64,000 nucleotides of DNA from Bdellovibrionales bacterium (lineage in GTDB: Bacteria > Bdellovibrionota > Bdellovibrionia > Bdellovibrionales > UBA1609). The notes under the pieces were generated by a model. It was not told the origin of the DNA. It saw nothing but the letters and a program-made list of their open reading frames with translations, and did no database searches. Position 1 is the stretch's first letter. Every line of letters begins with the position of its first letter. The stretch spans positions 2,232,001 through 2,296,000 of the forward strand of contig JADJNU010000001.1 of NCBI GenBank assembly GCA_016714165.1, read 5' to 3'. The position numbers and the translations under genes were made by a program. Below are positions 17,392 to 26,748 of this stretch, one piece after another.

Positions 17392-17823
17392 CTACTTCAA
17401 TTTTTTCAAAAACCGATCCATCAGCACCGCCGACTCAGGAAAGTTTCCCTTCTCTGTTTCAAAACACTGTCGAGCCTCACTTGCTTTTCCTAGCTGTAAA
17501 TATTGATAGCCCAAATGAGCGTAAAATCCTGGTGGTAGGGGCTTGCTGTTGCTTTTTGCCCTTTGAATATCAGCCTGCATTTTTTCAATCTGATATTCTG
17601 GCATTGCTTTGCCCGGTTCATGATATTGGGAGTAGATGAGCTCCTCATAATCGCCCCAATAATAAATTGAATGGCTCGCGCACCCACATACAAAAGTAGT
17701 CACGATTAGAAATAATGAAATCCTCAGAGAGGAGAGCAAAGGGACAAATACTTTGAACGCATTGTATTTGCGCATTTTCACAATATCGTACGTGTGCATT
17801 TTCACTATTTTGTTACGGTCCAT
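17392..17823 (-). CDS. DUF4810 lipoprotein
   Basis: Up to 143 residues; lipobox FVCGC and then IYYWGDYEELIY and PPGFYAHLGYQYLQLG identify DUF4810, a small lipoprotein with a TPR-like tail. The start is uncertain: ATGs at 17823, 17799 and 17775 lie in one frame and none has a strong ribosome site. The first overlaps the end of the csgG-like gene by 19 bases. The leader contains an imperfect direct repeat (TGAAAATGCAC / TGAAAATGCGC) that duplicates a candidate start. It is the middle gene of the trio. Confidence 0.8.
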   Translation of the reverse strand: MDRNKIVKMHTYDIVKMRKYNAFKVFVPLLSSLRISLFLIVTTFVCGCASHSIYYWGDYEELIYSQYHEPGKAMPEYQIEKMQADIQRAKSNSKPLPPGFYAHLGYQYLQLGKASEARQCFETEKGNFPESAVLMDRFLKKLK

Positions 17824-18491
17824 TTCTTCTGTTCAAGACCTTCAACCAGACGATCGACAGCTTCACGCATAGCAAGATCTAACACCTTTCCATTGAGGGT
17901 GGAGTCATAGGCAGCAGTTCCGCCAAAACCAAATACCTCCCTATTGCTGAGAGTATATTCACCAGAACCTGAAGCTGAAAACACGACCTCTGAAGTAGCC
18001 ACATCCACCACATTCAAAGTGATTTTCGAATATGCTGCTTGCTTTTTACCACTGCCTACGATTCCAAACAGTTGGCGATCGCCGATCTCTTTGCGACCAA
18101 ACTCCGCTACGTCACCCGTGATGGTAAAATCTGCTCCCTTTATTTTTTGCTTTTTTCCGGAGAGCTTTGCTTCACCAGAATTTTCTTCCATATTGTCACG
18201 ATCAAGAACACTAAAGCGTCCAGTGCGCTGTAGGTGCGCAATCAAAACTGTTTTGGCCTGACTTGAAAGACGATCTGGTCCATCGCTGAAAACCCCTCTC
18301 ATAAAACCTGATCGATTATCAAATTTACCCACGACAACAGGATGCCTTTCGCCCTGATAACTGGAGGCTGTGTTGGCAGATGCAGACTGCTCGACTTTCA
18401 CTGCTTGATGAGATTCTGTAGCGCAACTCATCAAAATGGCCCCAAAAATTGCCGAAAAAGTACCTGAAAATACAATAGATGACAGACGCAT
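17805..18491 (-). CDS. CsgG-family lipoprotein
   Basis: The 228-residue lipoprotein (lipobox in ILMSC) belongs to the CsgG/HfaB family: VVVGKFDNRSG, TGRFSVLDRDNM, ADFTITGDVAEF and the C-terminal GKVLDLAMREAVDRLVEGL are all present. CsgG itself is the outer-membrane pore that secretes curli. No curli subunits are nearby, and the company of DUF4810 and DUF799 genes marks the non-curli variant. AAAGGAA precedes the ATG by seven bases. It is the first gene of the operon and is divergent from the cytochrome oxidase operon. Confidence 0.8.
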   Translation of the reverse strand: MRLSSIVFSGTFSAIFGAILMSCATESHQAVKVEQSASANTASSYQGERHPVVVGKFDNRSGFMRGVFSDGPDRLSSQAKTVLIAHLQRTGRFSVLDRDNMEENSGEAKLSGKKQKIKGADFTITGDVAEFGRKEIGDRQLFGIVGSGKKQAAYSKITLNVVDVATSEVVFSASGSGEYTLSNREVFGFGGTAAYDSTLNGKVLDLAMREAVDRLVEGLEQKKWTVTK

Positions 18492-18695
18492 AGGAAATTC
18501 CTTTCACTTTATGCTTTGTGTCCTTAGCAGATCTGCAGGGAAGATACTATCAATAAACGAGGGCCCAATATAACGCGATACAACATAAACGACTTTTAAT
18601 TCATTATTTTAGAATTAGGCTAGTTTTTAGGTCTTATTTATTTTATCGATTTCCATACAAGACATCCGCAAGATCTGCATGGGGGTTTTATTTCA

Positions 18696-19208
18696 ATGAG
18701 TGAAGACAAAAGTGGGGCCTTTTTTTTGTGTGCAGGACTTGGTGTCTCTCTCGTTTTTTTTGGGTACATTCTTTTCATTCAAAAACTGCCACATCCTGAC
18801 GTGCCCGGCAGCGATCCTGCAAAATCTCAAAAAAATGAAGCGTCTTCTCCTGTGCCTGAAAATATTTGGGTGGCAACACCTGAGCTCATCGTGAAGGGAA
18901 AAGCCCTTTATGAAACCTATTGCAGCGTCTGTCACGGCGACAAGGGAACAGGGGAAGGCCCAGGAGGGATGAGTCTCAATCCAAAACCTCGAAACTTTAC
19001 TTCGACTGCAAACTGGAAAAATGGACCAAGCCCGTTTTCCATCCTGAAGACCCTTAAAAAGGGAATCCCAGATTCTGCGATGGTGGCCTTTGATCTTCCC
19101 GAAATTGACCAATGGGCTCTCGTTCACTATGTAAGAGAATTGGCTGGACCTGCAGTTGCAACTCTTCCCACACAAAGCGAAATCGATGATTTCAAGGCAG
19201 GAAAATAA
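18696..19208 (+). CDS. Membrane-anchored monohaem cytochrome c
   Basis: The 170-residue protein has one N-terminal membrane segment (about residues 9-30), a linker, and a class I cytochrome c domain with CSVCH near residue 76 and a likely distal Met in the second half (SAMVAF). GGGGG sits eight bases before the ATG. As first gene of the oxidase operon, followed two bases later by the SCO gene, it probably donates electrons to the caa3-type oxidase or belongs to an alternative donor complex. Confidence 0.85.
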   Translation: MSEDKSGAFFLCAGLGVSLVFFGYILFIQKLPHPDVPGSDPAKSQKNEASSPVPENIWVATPELIVKGKALYETYCSVCHGDKGTGEGPGGMSLNPKPRNFTSTANWKNGPSPFSILKTLKKGIPDSAMVAFDLPEIDQWALVHYVRELAGPAVATLPTQSEIDDFKAGK

Positions 19209-19210
19209 GA

Positions 19211-20035
19211 GTGCGGGTTTTTATTTTTTCAATTCTTTTATTTGTTCAGTCAGCAGGGGCGAACCACCAAGGCCAGGCACCCAAAGAACATGCAAATGTA
19301 AAAGCTGCTCAGACGGAAGGTATCGGAATAAAGGAAAAATTAGGCGCACATCTCGATCTTTCTCTGAGCTTCCAAGATGAAAATGGCGCCACAGTTCCTC
19401 TTTCAAGGTACTTTGATGGAAAAATTCCTGTGGTATTAAATTTTGTTTACTACGGCTGCCCCAACCTTTGTAATTTCTTTTTAAATGGTTTTTTTGAGGT
19501 TTTAAAATTGAGCAAATGGACTCCAGGCAAAGAGTTTCGAGTTGTAACGATCAGCATTGATCCAAATGAATCCCCTGAATTGGCCGCTGAGAAAAAGCAA
19601 AGCCATCTGAAGCAACTCACAAGGCCCGAGGCAGAGTCTGGGCTTCATTTTCTTGTGGGTAGCGCTGAGAATACCCGGCGTTTGGCTGAACAAGCTGGAT
19701 TCGGATATCGATTCGAAAAGTCTACGGGAGAGTGGGCTCACGCCTCTGCCGCAATTATTGTAACGCCACAAGGGGAAATATCGAGATATCTTCATGGCAT
19801 TGCTTTTTCAGAGAACACTTTTCGTTTGTCTTTGGTAGAAGCAGCTAAGGGCAAGATTGGATCACTGACAGAGCAGGTCATGCTTTTCTGTTTTAAGTTT
19901 GACCCAAATGCGGGTAAATATTCTTTCTATGCATACAATTTAGTGAGAATTGCTGCGATCTTGACCATACTTGCCCTGGCAGCGGTCTTGATTCCAGCGT
20001 GGCGTAAAAACTGGAAGCACCAAGGAGCAAGCTGA
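19211..20035 (+). CDS. SCO1/SenC family copper chaperone
   Basis: The 274-residue protein has a signal peptide ending SAGA, a thioredoxin-like core with the copper-binding CPNLC (CxxxC) motif near residue 84 in YYGCPNLC, and the conserved His in EWAHASAAIIV. A C-terminal membrane helix (LVRIAAILTILALAAVLIPA) anchors it. SCO proteins deliver copper to the CuA site of subunit II, which is encoded next, two bases downstream. GTG start; the preceding gene's stop is two bases before it. Confidence 0.9.
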   Translation: MRVFIFSILLFVQSAGANHQGQAPKEHANVKAAQTEGIGIKEKLGAHLDLSLSFQDENGATVPLSRYFDGKIPVVLNFVYYGCPNLCNFFLNGFFEVLKLSKWTPGKEFRVVTISIDPNESPELAAEKKQSHLKQLTRPEAESGLHFLVGSAENTRRLAEQAGFGYRFEKSTGEWAHASAAIIVTPQGEISRYLHGIAFSENTFRLSLVEAAKGKIGSLTEQVMLFCFKFDPNAGKYSFYAYNLVRIAAILTILALAAVLIPAWRKNWKHQGAS

Positions 20036-20036
20036 C

Positions 20037-20975
20037 ATGAGATCCTTTTTGCCACCGCAGGCCTCGACCTTTGCCGGTCAATGGGACCTGCTCTACGATA
20101 GTCTACTGTTAGTGAGCTTTTTGGGCGGGGCGATTTTGATCGTGGCAATGCTCTATTTCATTGTCAAATACCGGCGCCGAACCGAGACGGACAAGACGGC
20201 ATACATCAGCCATAATTACCATTTGGAGTTTCTTTGGACCTTCATCCCCTTGCTGGTTTTTTTAGGCGTTTTCGCCTGGGGTGCCTATGTCTATTATCTC
20301 CAACGACAGGTTCCAGAAAACGCGATGGAAATTGGCGTGACAGGATGGCAGTGGCGCTGGGATTTTCAGTACAAATCGGGAAAGAAAACGACGAACGAAT
20401 TGGTCGTTCCCATCAACACGCCCGTCAAGCTTGTCATGACAAGTGGAGACGTCATTCATAGTTTATTTATTCCATCCTTCAGAACCAAGCAGGATGCAGT
20501 ACCCGGCATGTACACGATGCTTTGGTTCGAGGCGAATCAACTCGGAACATTTCAGATCTTTTGCACTGAGTTTTGTGGTCTCCAGCATTCAAATATGCTA
20601 GCCAAGCTGAAGGTACTTCCCCTAAATGAATTCAATGAATGGCTCTCGCTTTCAGGCGCTGGTCAGGAAAAATCAAATAGCAGCCCAGCTGAGAGAGGAA
20701 GCGCCTTATATCAGGCAAAGGCCTGCAGCGCATGTCACAGCCTTGACGGAAAAACTGTCATTGGCCCAAGCTTCAAAGGAGTTTTTGGAAAAACTGAGGT
20801 GTTATCGGATGGCAATAGCACACTTGTTGATGAAAATTATATTCGTGAATCCTTATTGAATCCGAACGCCAAGGTGGTCAAAGGATTTACTCCTGGGCAG
20901 ATGCCACCCTTCCAAGGGCAATTGACAGATGACGAGATAACGGACCTAATCGAATTTATCAAGACAGTGAAGTAA
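20037..20975 (+). CDS. coxB: Cytochrome c oxidase subunit II with fused cytochrome c domain (caa3 type)
   Basis: The 312 residues include two N-terminal membrane helices (about 17-43 and 63-86) and a CuA domain with the His of [10 protein letters not shown] and the [12 protein letters not shown] ligand loop (about 176-187). A C-terminal cytochrome c domain follows with haem motif CSACH (about 230) and MPPF as likely distal Met region. The fusion identifies a caa3-type oxidase. AAGGAG precedes the ATG, which lies one base after the SCO stop. Confidence 0.95.
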   Translation: MRSFLPPQASTFAGQWDLLYDSLLLVSFLGGAILIVAMLYFIVKYRRRTETDKTAYISHNYHLEFLWTFIPLLVFLGVFAWGAYVYYLQRQVPENAMEIGVTGWQWRWDFQYKSGKKTTNELVVPINTPVKLVMTSGDVIHSLFIPSFRTKQDAVPGMYTMLWFEANQLGTFQIFCTEFCGLQHSNMLAKLKVLPLNEFNEWLSLSGAGQEKSNSSPAERGSALYQAKACSACHSLDGKTVIGPSFKGVFGKTEVLSDGNSTLVDENYIRESLLNPNAKVVKGFTPGQMPPFQGQLTDDEITDLIEFIKTVK

Positions 20976-20985
20976 GGAGACGACA

Positions 20986-22582
20986 ATGGCTCATGTTGCA
21001 AATGCAACCCACAATGAGGACTACCTGCACCATGGGAAGGGGCTTTGGTCGTGGATGACGACCCTAGACCATAAACGGATCGGATTGATGTACTTCCTTA
21101 GCATTCTGGTCTTCTTTTTCATTGGGGGAATTTACGCGCTACTGATCAGGACAGAGCTGATTGCCCCGGGATCCACAATCATGGGACCCGATCAATACAA
21201 CAAAGTGATGACCTATCATGGATCCATTATGGTTTTCATGGTGATAATCCCTGGGATTCCCGCATTTTTGGGAAATTTCTTGTTACCCATTATGCTTGGG
21301 GCCAAGGACGTTGCGTTCCCACGCCTCAACTTGGCAAGCTATTACGTCTTTATGCTGGGTGCCTTCACGTCCGTGACTTCGCTCTTCACAACTGGAGTTG
21401 ACACGGGATGGACGTTTTATACCCCTTACAGTCTACAAACAAAGAGCGGTGTCATCCTCATGGTTGCCGGCGCCTTCACGATGGGCATGTCCTCGATTCT
21501 GACTGGGCTCAACTTCATCGTTACTGTGCATCGCCTCCGGGCTCCTGGAATGACCATGACTCGGATGCCATTGATGGTGTGGGCCCTTTACTCAACTGCT
21601 ATCCTTCAGGTTTTAGCTACCCCTGTGCTTGGAATCACTCTTCTGTTGCTTATTTTTGAAAGAATATTCGGAGTCGGTATTTTTGATCCCACGCTAGGTG
21701 GGGACCCCGTGCTATTTCAGCACTTCTTTTGGTTCTATTCACATCCTGCCGTCTACATCATGATTCTGCCAGCTATGGGAGTCATTTCGGAATTGATTGC
21801 TACCTTTTCCCGAAAGACTATTTTTGGCTACACAGCCATTGCTTATTCAAGCCTTGCAATTGCCGTCCTGAGTTTCTTTTGTATGGGGACACCACCTTTT
21901 TGTCAGTGGTCAGTCTGAGTGGGCCGGAATTTTGTTTTCATTTATTACCATGCTCGTGGGTGTTCCAACGGCGATCAAGATGTTTAATTGGGTGGCCACA
22001 ATGTACAGGGGTTCTGTCAAATTGGATGCTCCCATGCTTTTTGCCGTTGGATTTATGTTTCTTTTCTTGATCGGCGGTCTGACTGGAATCATGTTGGCAA
22101 CAATTGCCCTGGATGTTCATCTGCATGACACCTACTTTGTTGTCGCTCATTTTCATTATGTGATGGTAGGCGGGACTCTCATGGCGTTCATGGGTGGGAT
22201 TTATTACTGGTTTCCGAAGATGTTTGGAAAAATGGTCAATGAATTTCCGGCAAAATTATCCTGGTTTTTTATTTTTCTTGGCTTTAACGTGACCTTCTTC
22301 CCTCAATTTATTCTTGGGAGTCTCGGAATGCCACGACGATATTTTGATTATCTTCCTGAGTTCACAGCTCTCAATCGGATTTCAACCTTCGGCTCTTATT
22401 TAATTGCGACTGGCTTTCTGATCGCATTAGGAACAATTATTCACGGTCTCATTGCAGGAAGAAAGGCCACAGCAAATCCCTGGGGAGGGAAAACTCTGGA
22501 ATGGACGATTTCTTCACCCCCAGTTCATGACAACTTCATTAAAACTCCAGTCATTACGGCGGGTCCTTATGAGTATCGCTAA
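20986..22582 (+). CDS. coxA: Cytochrome c oxidase subunit I, split by a one-base frameshift
   Basis: The frame from 20986 ends early at 21918 and a second frame covers the rest to 22582. Removing one T from the T4 run at 21877-21880 restores [21 protein letters not shown], giving 531 residues, the normal length. Haem ligand YHGSIMVF and the CuB/Tyr loop [10 protein letters not shown] lie before the break; the CuB histidine pair HH lies right after it, and the haem a/a3 HFHYVMVGG follows. All other operon genes are intact, so a sequencing error is my first guess, but true inactivation cannot be excluded. The final 14 bases overlap coxC. Confidence 0.9.
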
Positions 22583-23222
22583 GACAGCATCTGAACACCA
22601 TCACGCACATCACTTCGAATCGCCTGAAAAGGAGTTTATTGCCTCTAAGGAAGGAGTTTGGTTGTTTCTTGCCACCGAAATCCTCATGTTTGGTGGGCTC
22701 TTTGTTGCCCTCACAATTTTCCGGGGCTTGTACCCTGAGATCTTCGTTAAGGGAGCCACAACTGTGGATTGGCGAATGGGGGCCTTGAATACTGTTGTGC
22801 TCATTTTTAGTTCCCTCACAATGGCATTGGGGATTCACTATTTCCAAAAGGGTGATCGACAGAAGGCCATCATAAGTCTCGTCGTAACCGTCTTGTGTGG
22901 AGCCGTCTTCATGGTGGTGAAATATTTTGAATATTCTCATAAATTGCATTTGGGTCTGGCCCCAGCAAAATTCTTCACGAATCCGGAAATGGCCAATATT
23001 GAACATATCAAGATTTACTTTGGCTTGTACTACACCATGACGGGTCTCCACGGAGCGCACGTTTTAATTGGCATGGGACTGATCAGTTGGATTCTTTATC
23101 GGGCTATCGCAAAGGGTGAGTTTGGACCCAAATACTTTACACCCGTGGAGGGCGTGGGCCTTTTTTGGCACATTATTGATTTGATATGGATTTTTCTTTT
23201 TCCGCTATTTTATCTGACTTAA
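22569..23222 (+). CDS. coxC: Cytochrome c oxidase subunit III
   Basis: About 217 residues starting at ATG 22569 ([15 protein letters not shown]), inside the last 14 bases of coxA; the longer frame from 22452 is an overlap artefact. WLFLATEILMFGGLF, the GLHGAHVLIG motif and WHIIDLIWIFLFPLFY are subunit III hallmarks. Five predicted membrane segments fit the short bacterial form. A His-rich N-terminus is present. Confidence 0.95.
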   Translation: MSIAKTASEHHHAHHFESPEKEFIASKEGVWLFLATEILMFGGLFVALTIFRGLYPEIFVKGATTVDWRMGALNTVVLIFSSLTMALGIHYFQKGDRQKAIISLVVTVLCGAVFMVVKYFEYSHKLHLGLAPAKFFTNPEMANIEHIKIYFGLYYTMTGLHGAHVLIGMGLISWILYRAIAKGEFGPKYFTPVEGVGLFWHIIDLIWIFLFPLFYLT

Positions 23223-23232
23223 GGGAGACCCC

Positions 23233-23565
23233 ATGGAACACGAAAACCACGATACTTCACACCACATTATTCCCAGTCAGGTTTATTTTAAGACCTTTGC
23301 GGCCCTCATCACTTTAACTTTGCTGACTGTGCTCCTCTCACCAACGGTCATGGGTGAGGCCGTTCATTTCGGTAAACTTAACATCGTTCTTGCGATGGCT
23401 GTCGCAAGCACAAAGGCCACCTTGGTCGTCTTGTTTTTTATGGGATTAAAGTATGATGGCAAGATGAACAGACTTATTTTTGGATCGGGTATTTTCTTTT
23501 TGGTCGTATTGTATGGCTTCTCGATTTTTGATATCTTGACTCGTTTTGACCAGTCACCTAAGTAG
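23233..23565 (+). CDS. coxD: Cytochrome c oxidase subunit IV, prokaryotic type
   Basis: A 110-residue protein with three hydrophobic segments, an HH-rich N-terminus and KATLVVLFFMGLKYD, the signature of the small prokaryotic subunit IV. AGGGAGA precedes the ATG. It sits in the usual place between subunit III and the haem-modifying genes. Confidence 0.9.
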   Translation: MEHENHDTSHHIIPSQVYFKTFAALITLTLLTVLLSPTVMGEAVHFGKLNIVLAMAVASTKATLVVLFFMGLKYDGKMNRLIFGSGIFFLVVLYGFSIFDILTRFDQSPK

Positions 23566-23603
23566 ACACAGCTTCCGATTCCGAATGGTTCGACACTCCA
23601 ATT

Positions 23604-24512
23604 TTGGAGCAGTCAGGTGAGGCACCTGTGCTTATTTTTTTAAAGCGCCTAGTGAAATTCAATTTGATCCCGTTTGTCGTGCTCACTGCCGTGGCCGGCT
23701 ACTGGCTTGGTTTTAGAATCGAATACAGTTTTGAATGGAACCATTTTTTGGGCCTTGTTTTTGGAGTCACGTTGATCAGTGCAGGTAGTTTTGCCCTCAA
23801 CCAGGTGCAGGAATATCAACTGGACAGGTTGATGCCAAGAACTCAAGCGCGGCCGATTGCTGCTGGCGAATTGACTCCCCAGCAAGGTCTTTTTGTCTCT
23901 GTGTCTTTGATGAGCTGTGGGAGTCTTATTTTATTTTGGATACAGCCTCTGTCCGCACTTCTGGGATTGTTGACAATTTTTTGTTACAATGGACTCTACA
24001 CCGTAGTCTGGAAACCGCGCTGGATTTTTGCTGCCATTCCGGGCGCCATTCCGGGTGCCATGCCAGTGGTGATTGGATATTCCGCCAATAGCCCTCAAAT
24101 CTTTACTCGTGAATGTGTCTATGCATTTCTCGTCATGTTTATGTGGCAAATGCCACATTTTTGGGCGCTTGCTTTGAAATACAAAGAGGACTATCGAAAA
24201 GGAAATATACCCACTCTCCCTGTTGCGATGTCCGACTCTCGCACTCTCTATTTTATTGGAATATACATGCTCGTTTATGTTGCGCTCGCAGTGATCTCTC
24301 CGTGGATGATAGATTCGGGTTGGCTCTATCTTCTGATCGTTCTCCCGTTCTCGATTAAGGTTCTTTTGGAATTTGTGAAATTCTTTCGTGCAAAAGGAAA
24401 AACGGGTTGGCTCTCCTTTTTTCTGTGGACCAACTTCAGTATGTTGGCTTTTTTGTTTGTTCCCATCCTAGATAGATGGTTGGAGATTTTTCTTGAAATG
24501 AGGAACCAATGA
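23604..24512 (+). CDS. ctaB: Protohaem IX farnesyltransferase (haem O synthase)
   Basis: Up to 302 residues with about eight or nine membrane helices. The prenyltransferase motif is NQVQEYQLDRLMPRTQARPI, a variant of the usual NDxxDxxxD site, with Glu/Gln at places normally held by Asp. The second site, WQMPHFWALALKYKEDY, is canonical. It makes haem O from haem B for the oxidase. Start is either TTG 23604 or GTG 23631; the latter has GGTGAGG five bases upstream. The stop overlaps ctaA as ATGA. Confidence 0.9.
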   Translation: MEQSGEAPVLIFLKRLVKFNLIPFVVLTAVAGYWLGFRIEYSFEWNHFLGLVFGVTLISAGSFALNQVQEYQLDRLMPRTQARPIAAGELTPQQGLFVSVSLMSCGSLILFWIQPLSALLGLLTIFCYNGLYTVVWKPRWIFAAIPGAIPGAMPVVIGYSANSPQIFTRECVYAFLVMFMWQMPHFWALALKYKEDYRKGNIPTLPVAMSDSRTLYFIGIYMLVYVALAVISPWMIDSGWLYLLIVLPFSIKVLLEFVKFFRAKGKTGWLSFFLWTNFSMLAFLFVPILDRWLEIFLEMRNQ

Positions 24513-25459
24513 TCCGACAAGTTCTCTTGACCTGGACCAGTCCACTTTCTTCCCCCTCCCTCTTGATGCTCCGAAGGGGAACCTTCGCTCTTTGTATCTT
24601 AATTTTGAGTTTGATTGCCTTGGGTGGTGCCACGCGCGCCATGGACGCAGGCCTTGCCTGTCCTGATTGGCCGCTCTGTTTTGGCCAATTTATTCCTGAC
24701 TTTGACGTACGAGTCTATTTTGAATTCATACATCGCGTCCTTGCTGGCTTCATTGCTTTGATGACATTGGCACTTAGCATCGCCATGCATGCCAACCCTG
24801 CTATACCAAGTCATATACGGAATTTGAGCAAATTCACCCTAGTGATCCTTGGCGTTCAAATTATCATGGGTGGACTCACTGTTCTTAAGCTCTTGCATTT
24901 CGGAACTGTCACAGCCCATCTGGGATTGGGTATCGCCTTTTTTGGGTGCTTGGTTTGGATTTATTTGTCCATTCAGCATGAGGAGTCCAATGGCAGTAAG
25001 AGGCCCGACCTGAATATCAAAGGATTGGGTCGGGCGAATCTTCCTTATCTCCTTGTTTCCTCAATCATATATATTCAAATCTTGCTGGGGGGCCTCGTGT
25101 CTTCCAATTATGCTGGCTTGGCCTGTCCCGACTGGCCAACTTGCCAAGGACGATGGCTCCCCATATTTGGAGGCCTCGTGGGATTACAGATTACTCATCG
25201 AATAGGGGCTTACATTTCCATTTTTGCAATTTTTGGAGCCTATTATTTGCTGTCTAAAACGAACGTACCCAAGTCACTGTTGGTCACCGGAAGATGGATG
25301 AATGGTCTCATTCTCGCGCAGTTGCTTGTGGGAATTTTCAATGTGAAACTAGGGATTCCACCACTCGTCACAGTAGCACACCTTGTCTTTGCTGCGCTTA
25401 TTTTTGCGTTCGGACTCAGAATTATCTTTGAATCTCAGCGTCTTTCGAAATTGCTTTGA
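24509..25459 (+). CDS. ctaA: Haem A synthase (CtaA/COX15)
   Basis: The 316-residue membrane protein shows the internal repeat typical of COX15/CtaA: GLACPDWPLCFG and later GLACPDWPTCQG, each followed by a His-bearing helix (EFIHRVLAG and QITHRIGAY), plus further His residues in VTAHLGLG and VTVAHLVF. These ligate the two haems. It converts haem O to haem A and closes the oxidase operon; the ATGA overlap with ctaB indicates coupled translation. Confidence 0.95.
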   Translation: MIRQVLLTWTSPLSSPSLLMLRRGTFALCILILSLIALGGATRAMDAGLACPDWPLCFGQFIPDFDVRVYFEFIHRVLAGFIALMTLALSIAMHANPAIPSHIRNLSKFTLVILGVQIIMGGLTVLKLLHFGTVTAHLGLGIAFFGCLVWIYLSIQHEESNGSKRPDLNIKGLGRANLPYLLVSSIIYIQILLGGLVSSNYAGLACPDWPTCQGRWLPIFGGLVGLQITHRIGAYISIFAIFGAYYLLSKTNVPKSLLVTGRWMNGLILAQLLVGIFNVKLGIPPLVTVAHLVFAALIFAFGLRIIFESQRLSKLL

Positions 25460-25474
25460 AGAATACGAGAAGTT

Positions 25475-26218
25475 ATGAAAATTGAATCTCGCCGCGATAT
25501 TGTCTTTCTTATTCTGACTGGATTTTTTATCACAAATGCTATTTTGGCAGAGGTCATTGGAGTTAAGCTGATTCTTTTTCCTCTGGATCTTCCACTGATT
25601 GGCAAGCCCGCAGCCAGTATTGGCGTCATCTTGTGGCCAATTGTATTTCTCTCAACAGACCTTATCAATGAGTACTTTGGACGAGATGGAGTTCGGCGTC
25701 TGACCTTGATGACAATTCTTTTGATTTCTTACTCATTTGTTATTTTGTTCCTTGCCATACAAATTCCTGCTGCCTCTTTTTCACCAGTTCAGGATGATGC
25801 CTTTCAGAAAGTATTTGGACAGTCCCTTTGGATCATTATTGGAAGCCTGGTGGCTTTTGCCATTTCACAACTGATAGATGTCAGCGTATTTTGGTTTTTT
25901 CGCCAAAGAACAGATGGAAAAATGCTCTGGCTGCGGGCAACTGGATCCACTGTGATCTCTCAGTTCGTCGATAGTTTTGTCATCATTGCGATCGCTTTTT
26001 GGCTTCCCGGTAAAATAGAAACCAATGATTTTCTTCGCATCGTCGCGACTAATTATTCTTACAAACTCCTCATTGCCATCGGTTTGACACCTTTTATTTA
26101 TCTATTGCACAATATCATTGATGGCTATCTGGGATATTCGGAGTCTTCACAGCTCATTGAGACAGCGGCCACGAATTCACTTCTTGAATCATCACCAAAT
26201 CACTCGATGAAGAATTAA
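25475..26218 (+). CDS. yhhQ: Queuosine precursor transporter, YhhQ family
   Basis: The 247-residue membrane protein has the VUT/YhhQ signatures: NAILAEVIGVKLI, GVILWPIVFLSTDLINEYFG and GSTVISQFVDSFVI, with about six helices. YhhQ imports queuosine precursors such as preQ0/preQ1. It starts 15 bases after ctaA and may be cotranscribed with the oxidase operon without functional connection. No que genes or preQ1 riboswitch are seen nearby. Confidence 0.85.
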   Translation: MKIESRRDIVFLILTGFFITNAILAEVIGVKLILFPLDLPLIGKPAASIGVILWPIVFLSTDLINEYFGRDGVRRLTLMTILLISYSFVILFLAIQIPAASFSPVQDDAFQKVFGQSLWIIIGSLVAFAISQLIDVSVFWFFRQRTDGKMLWLRATGSTVISQFVDSFVIIAIAFWLPGKIETNDFLRIVATNYSYKLLIAIGLTPFIYLLHNIIDGYLGYSESSQLIETAATNSLLESSPNHSMKN

Positions 26219-26270
26219 AACACAATGGGCTAGTCCTCGGCTACTGTACCACGCTATACAACACTCTCGT

Positions 26271-26726
26271 CTAAAGCTTAAAATGCTTCTCTATCAAAGA
26301 AAAGAATCGAGCTATGCGTTTGGAGTTGGCACCAAAATCTGAACGACCAACCCGGGATTTAGAGCGCATTTGAACTTCGGAACCTCCGGGAGGTACCGGT
26401 CTGATTTCTATTACCACGTCATCCTTAAAGCGCAAAAGAAGTGTGGTCACAGTGGCCTCAAGTCGTCTCTCCTTTGAATTGATATTTACAACCGTCCAAT
26501 CACTCTGGGCGCTCGCAATTTGAGAAACCTGCGCAAAGACCTCTGGCGGCAAACAGTTCTCAATGATTAAGGGCTTAATCTCTGGATATTTGGCTTTTTG
26601 GACCACGAAGTTTTCGGGTCTGTAGGCCCAGTTCAGATTTGAAAATTTAGTAGATAGATATTCATAGCGAGGTGGAGAAATCGAGTCAGTGGTAATATCG
26701 TTGATAGGGGGTAAGAAAAATGCCAA
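26271..26726 (-). CDS. DUF1499 family protein
   Basis: The 151-residue protein fits DUF1499: two-part alpha/beta sequence with TVVNINSKERRLEATVTTLLLRFKDDVVIEI and a C-terminal SKSRVGRSDFGANSKRI. The start is TTG at 26726 with AAGGAG seven bases upstream. Function is unknown for the family; members often occur with membrane or exported proteins. No signal peptide seen. Confidence 0.75.
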   Translation of the reverse strand: MAFFLPPINDITTDSISPPRYEYLSTKFSNLNWAYRPENFVVQKAKYPEIKPLIIENCLPPEVFAQVSQIASAQSDWTVVNINSKERRLEATVTTLLLRFKDDVVIEIRPVPPGGSEVQMRSKSRVGRSDFGANSKRIARFFSLIEKHFKL

Positions 26727-26748
26727 TGAAAACTCCTTCGACTGAGAC

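Noticed and set aside
22554..23060. 168-codon minus-strand frame over coxC
   Set aside because: Antisense to a conserved oxidase subunit; no start signal.
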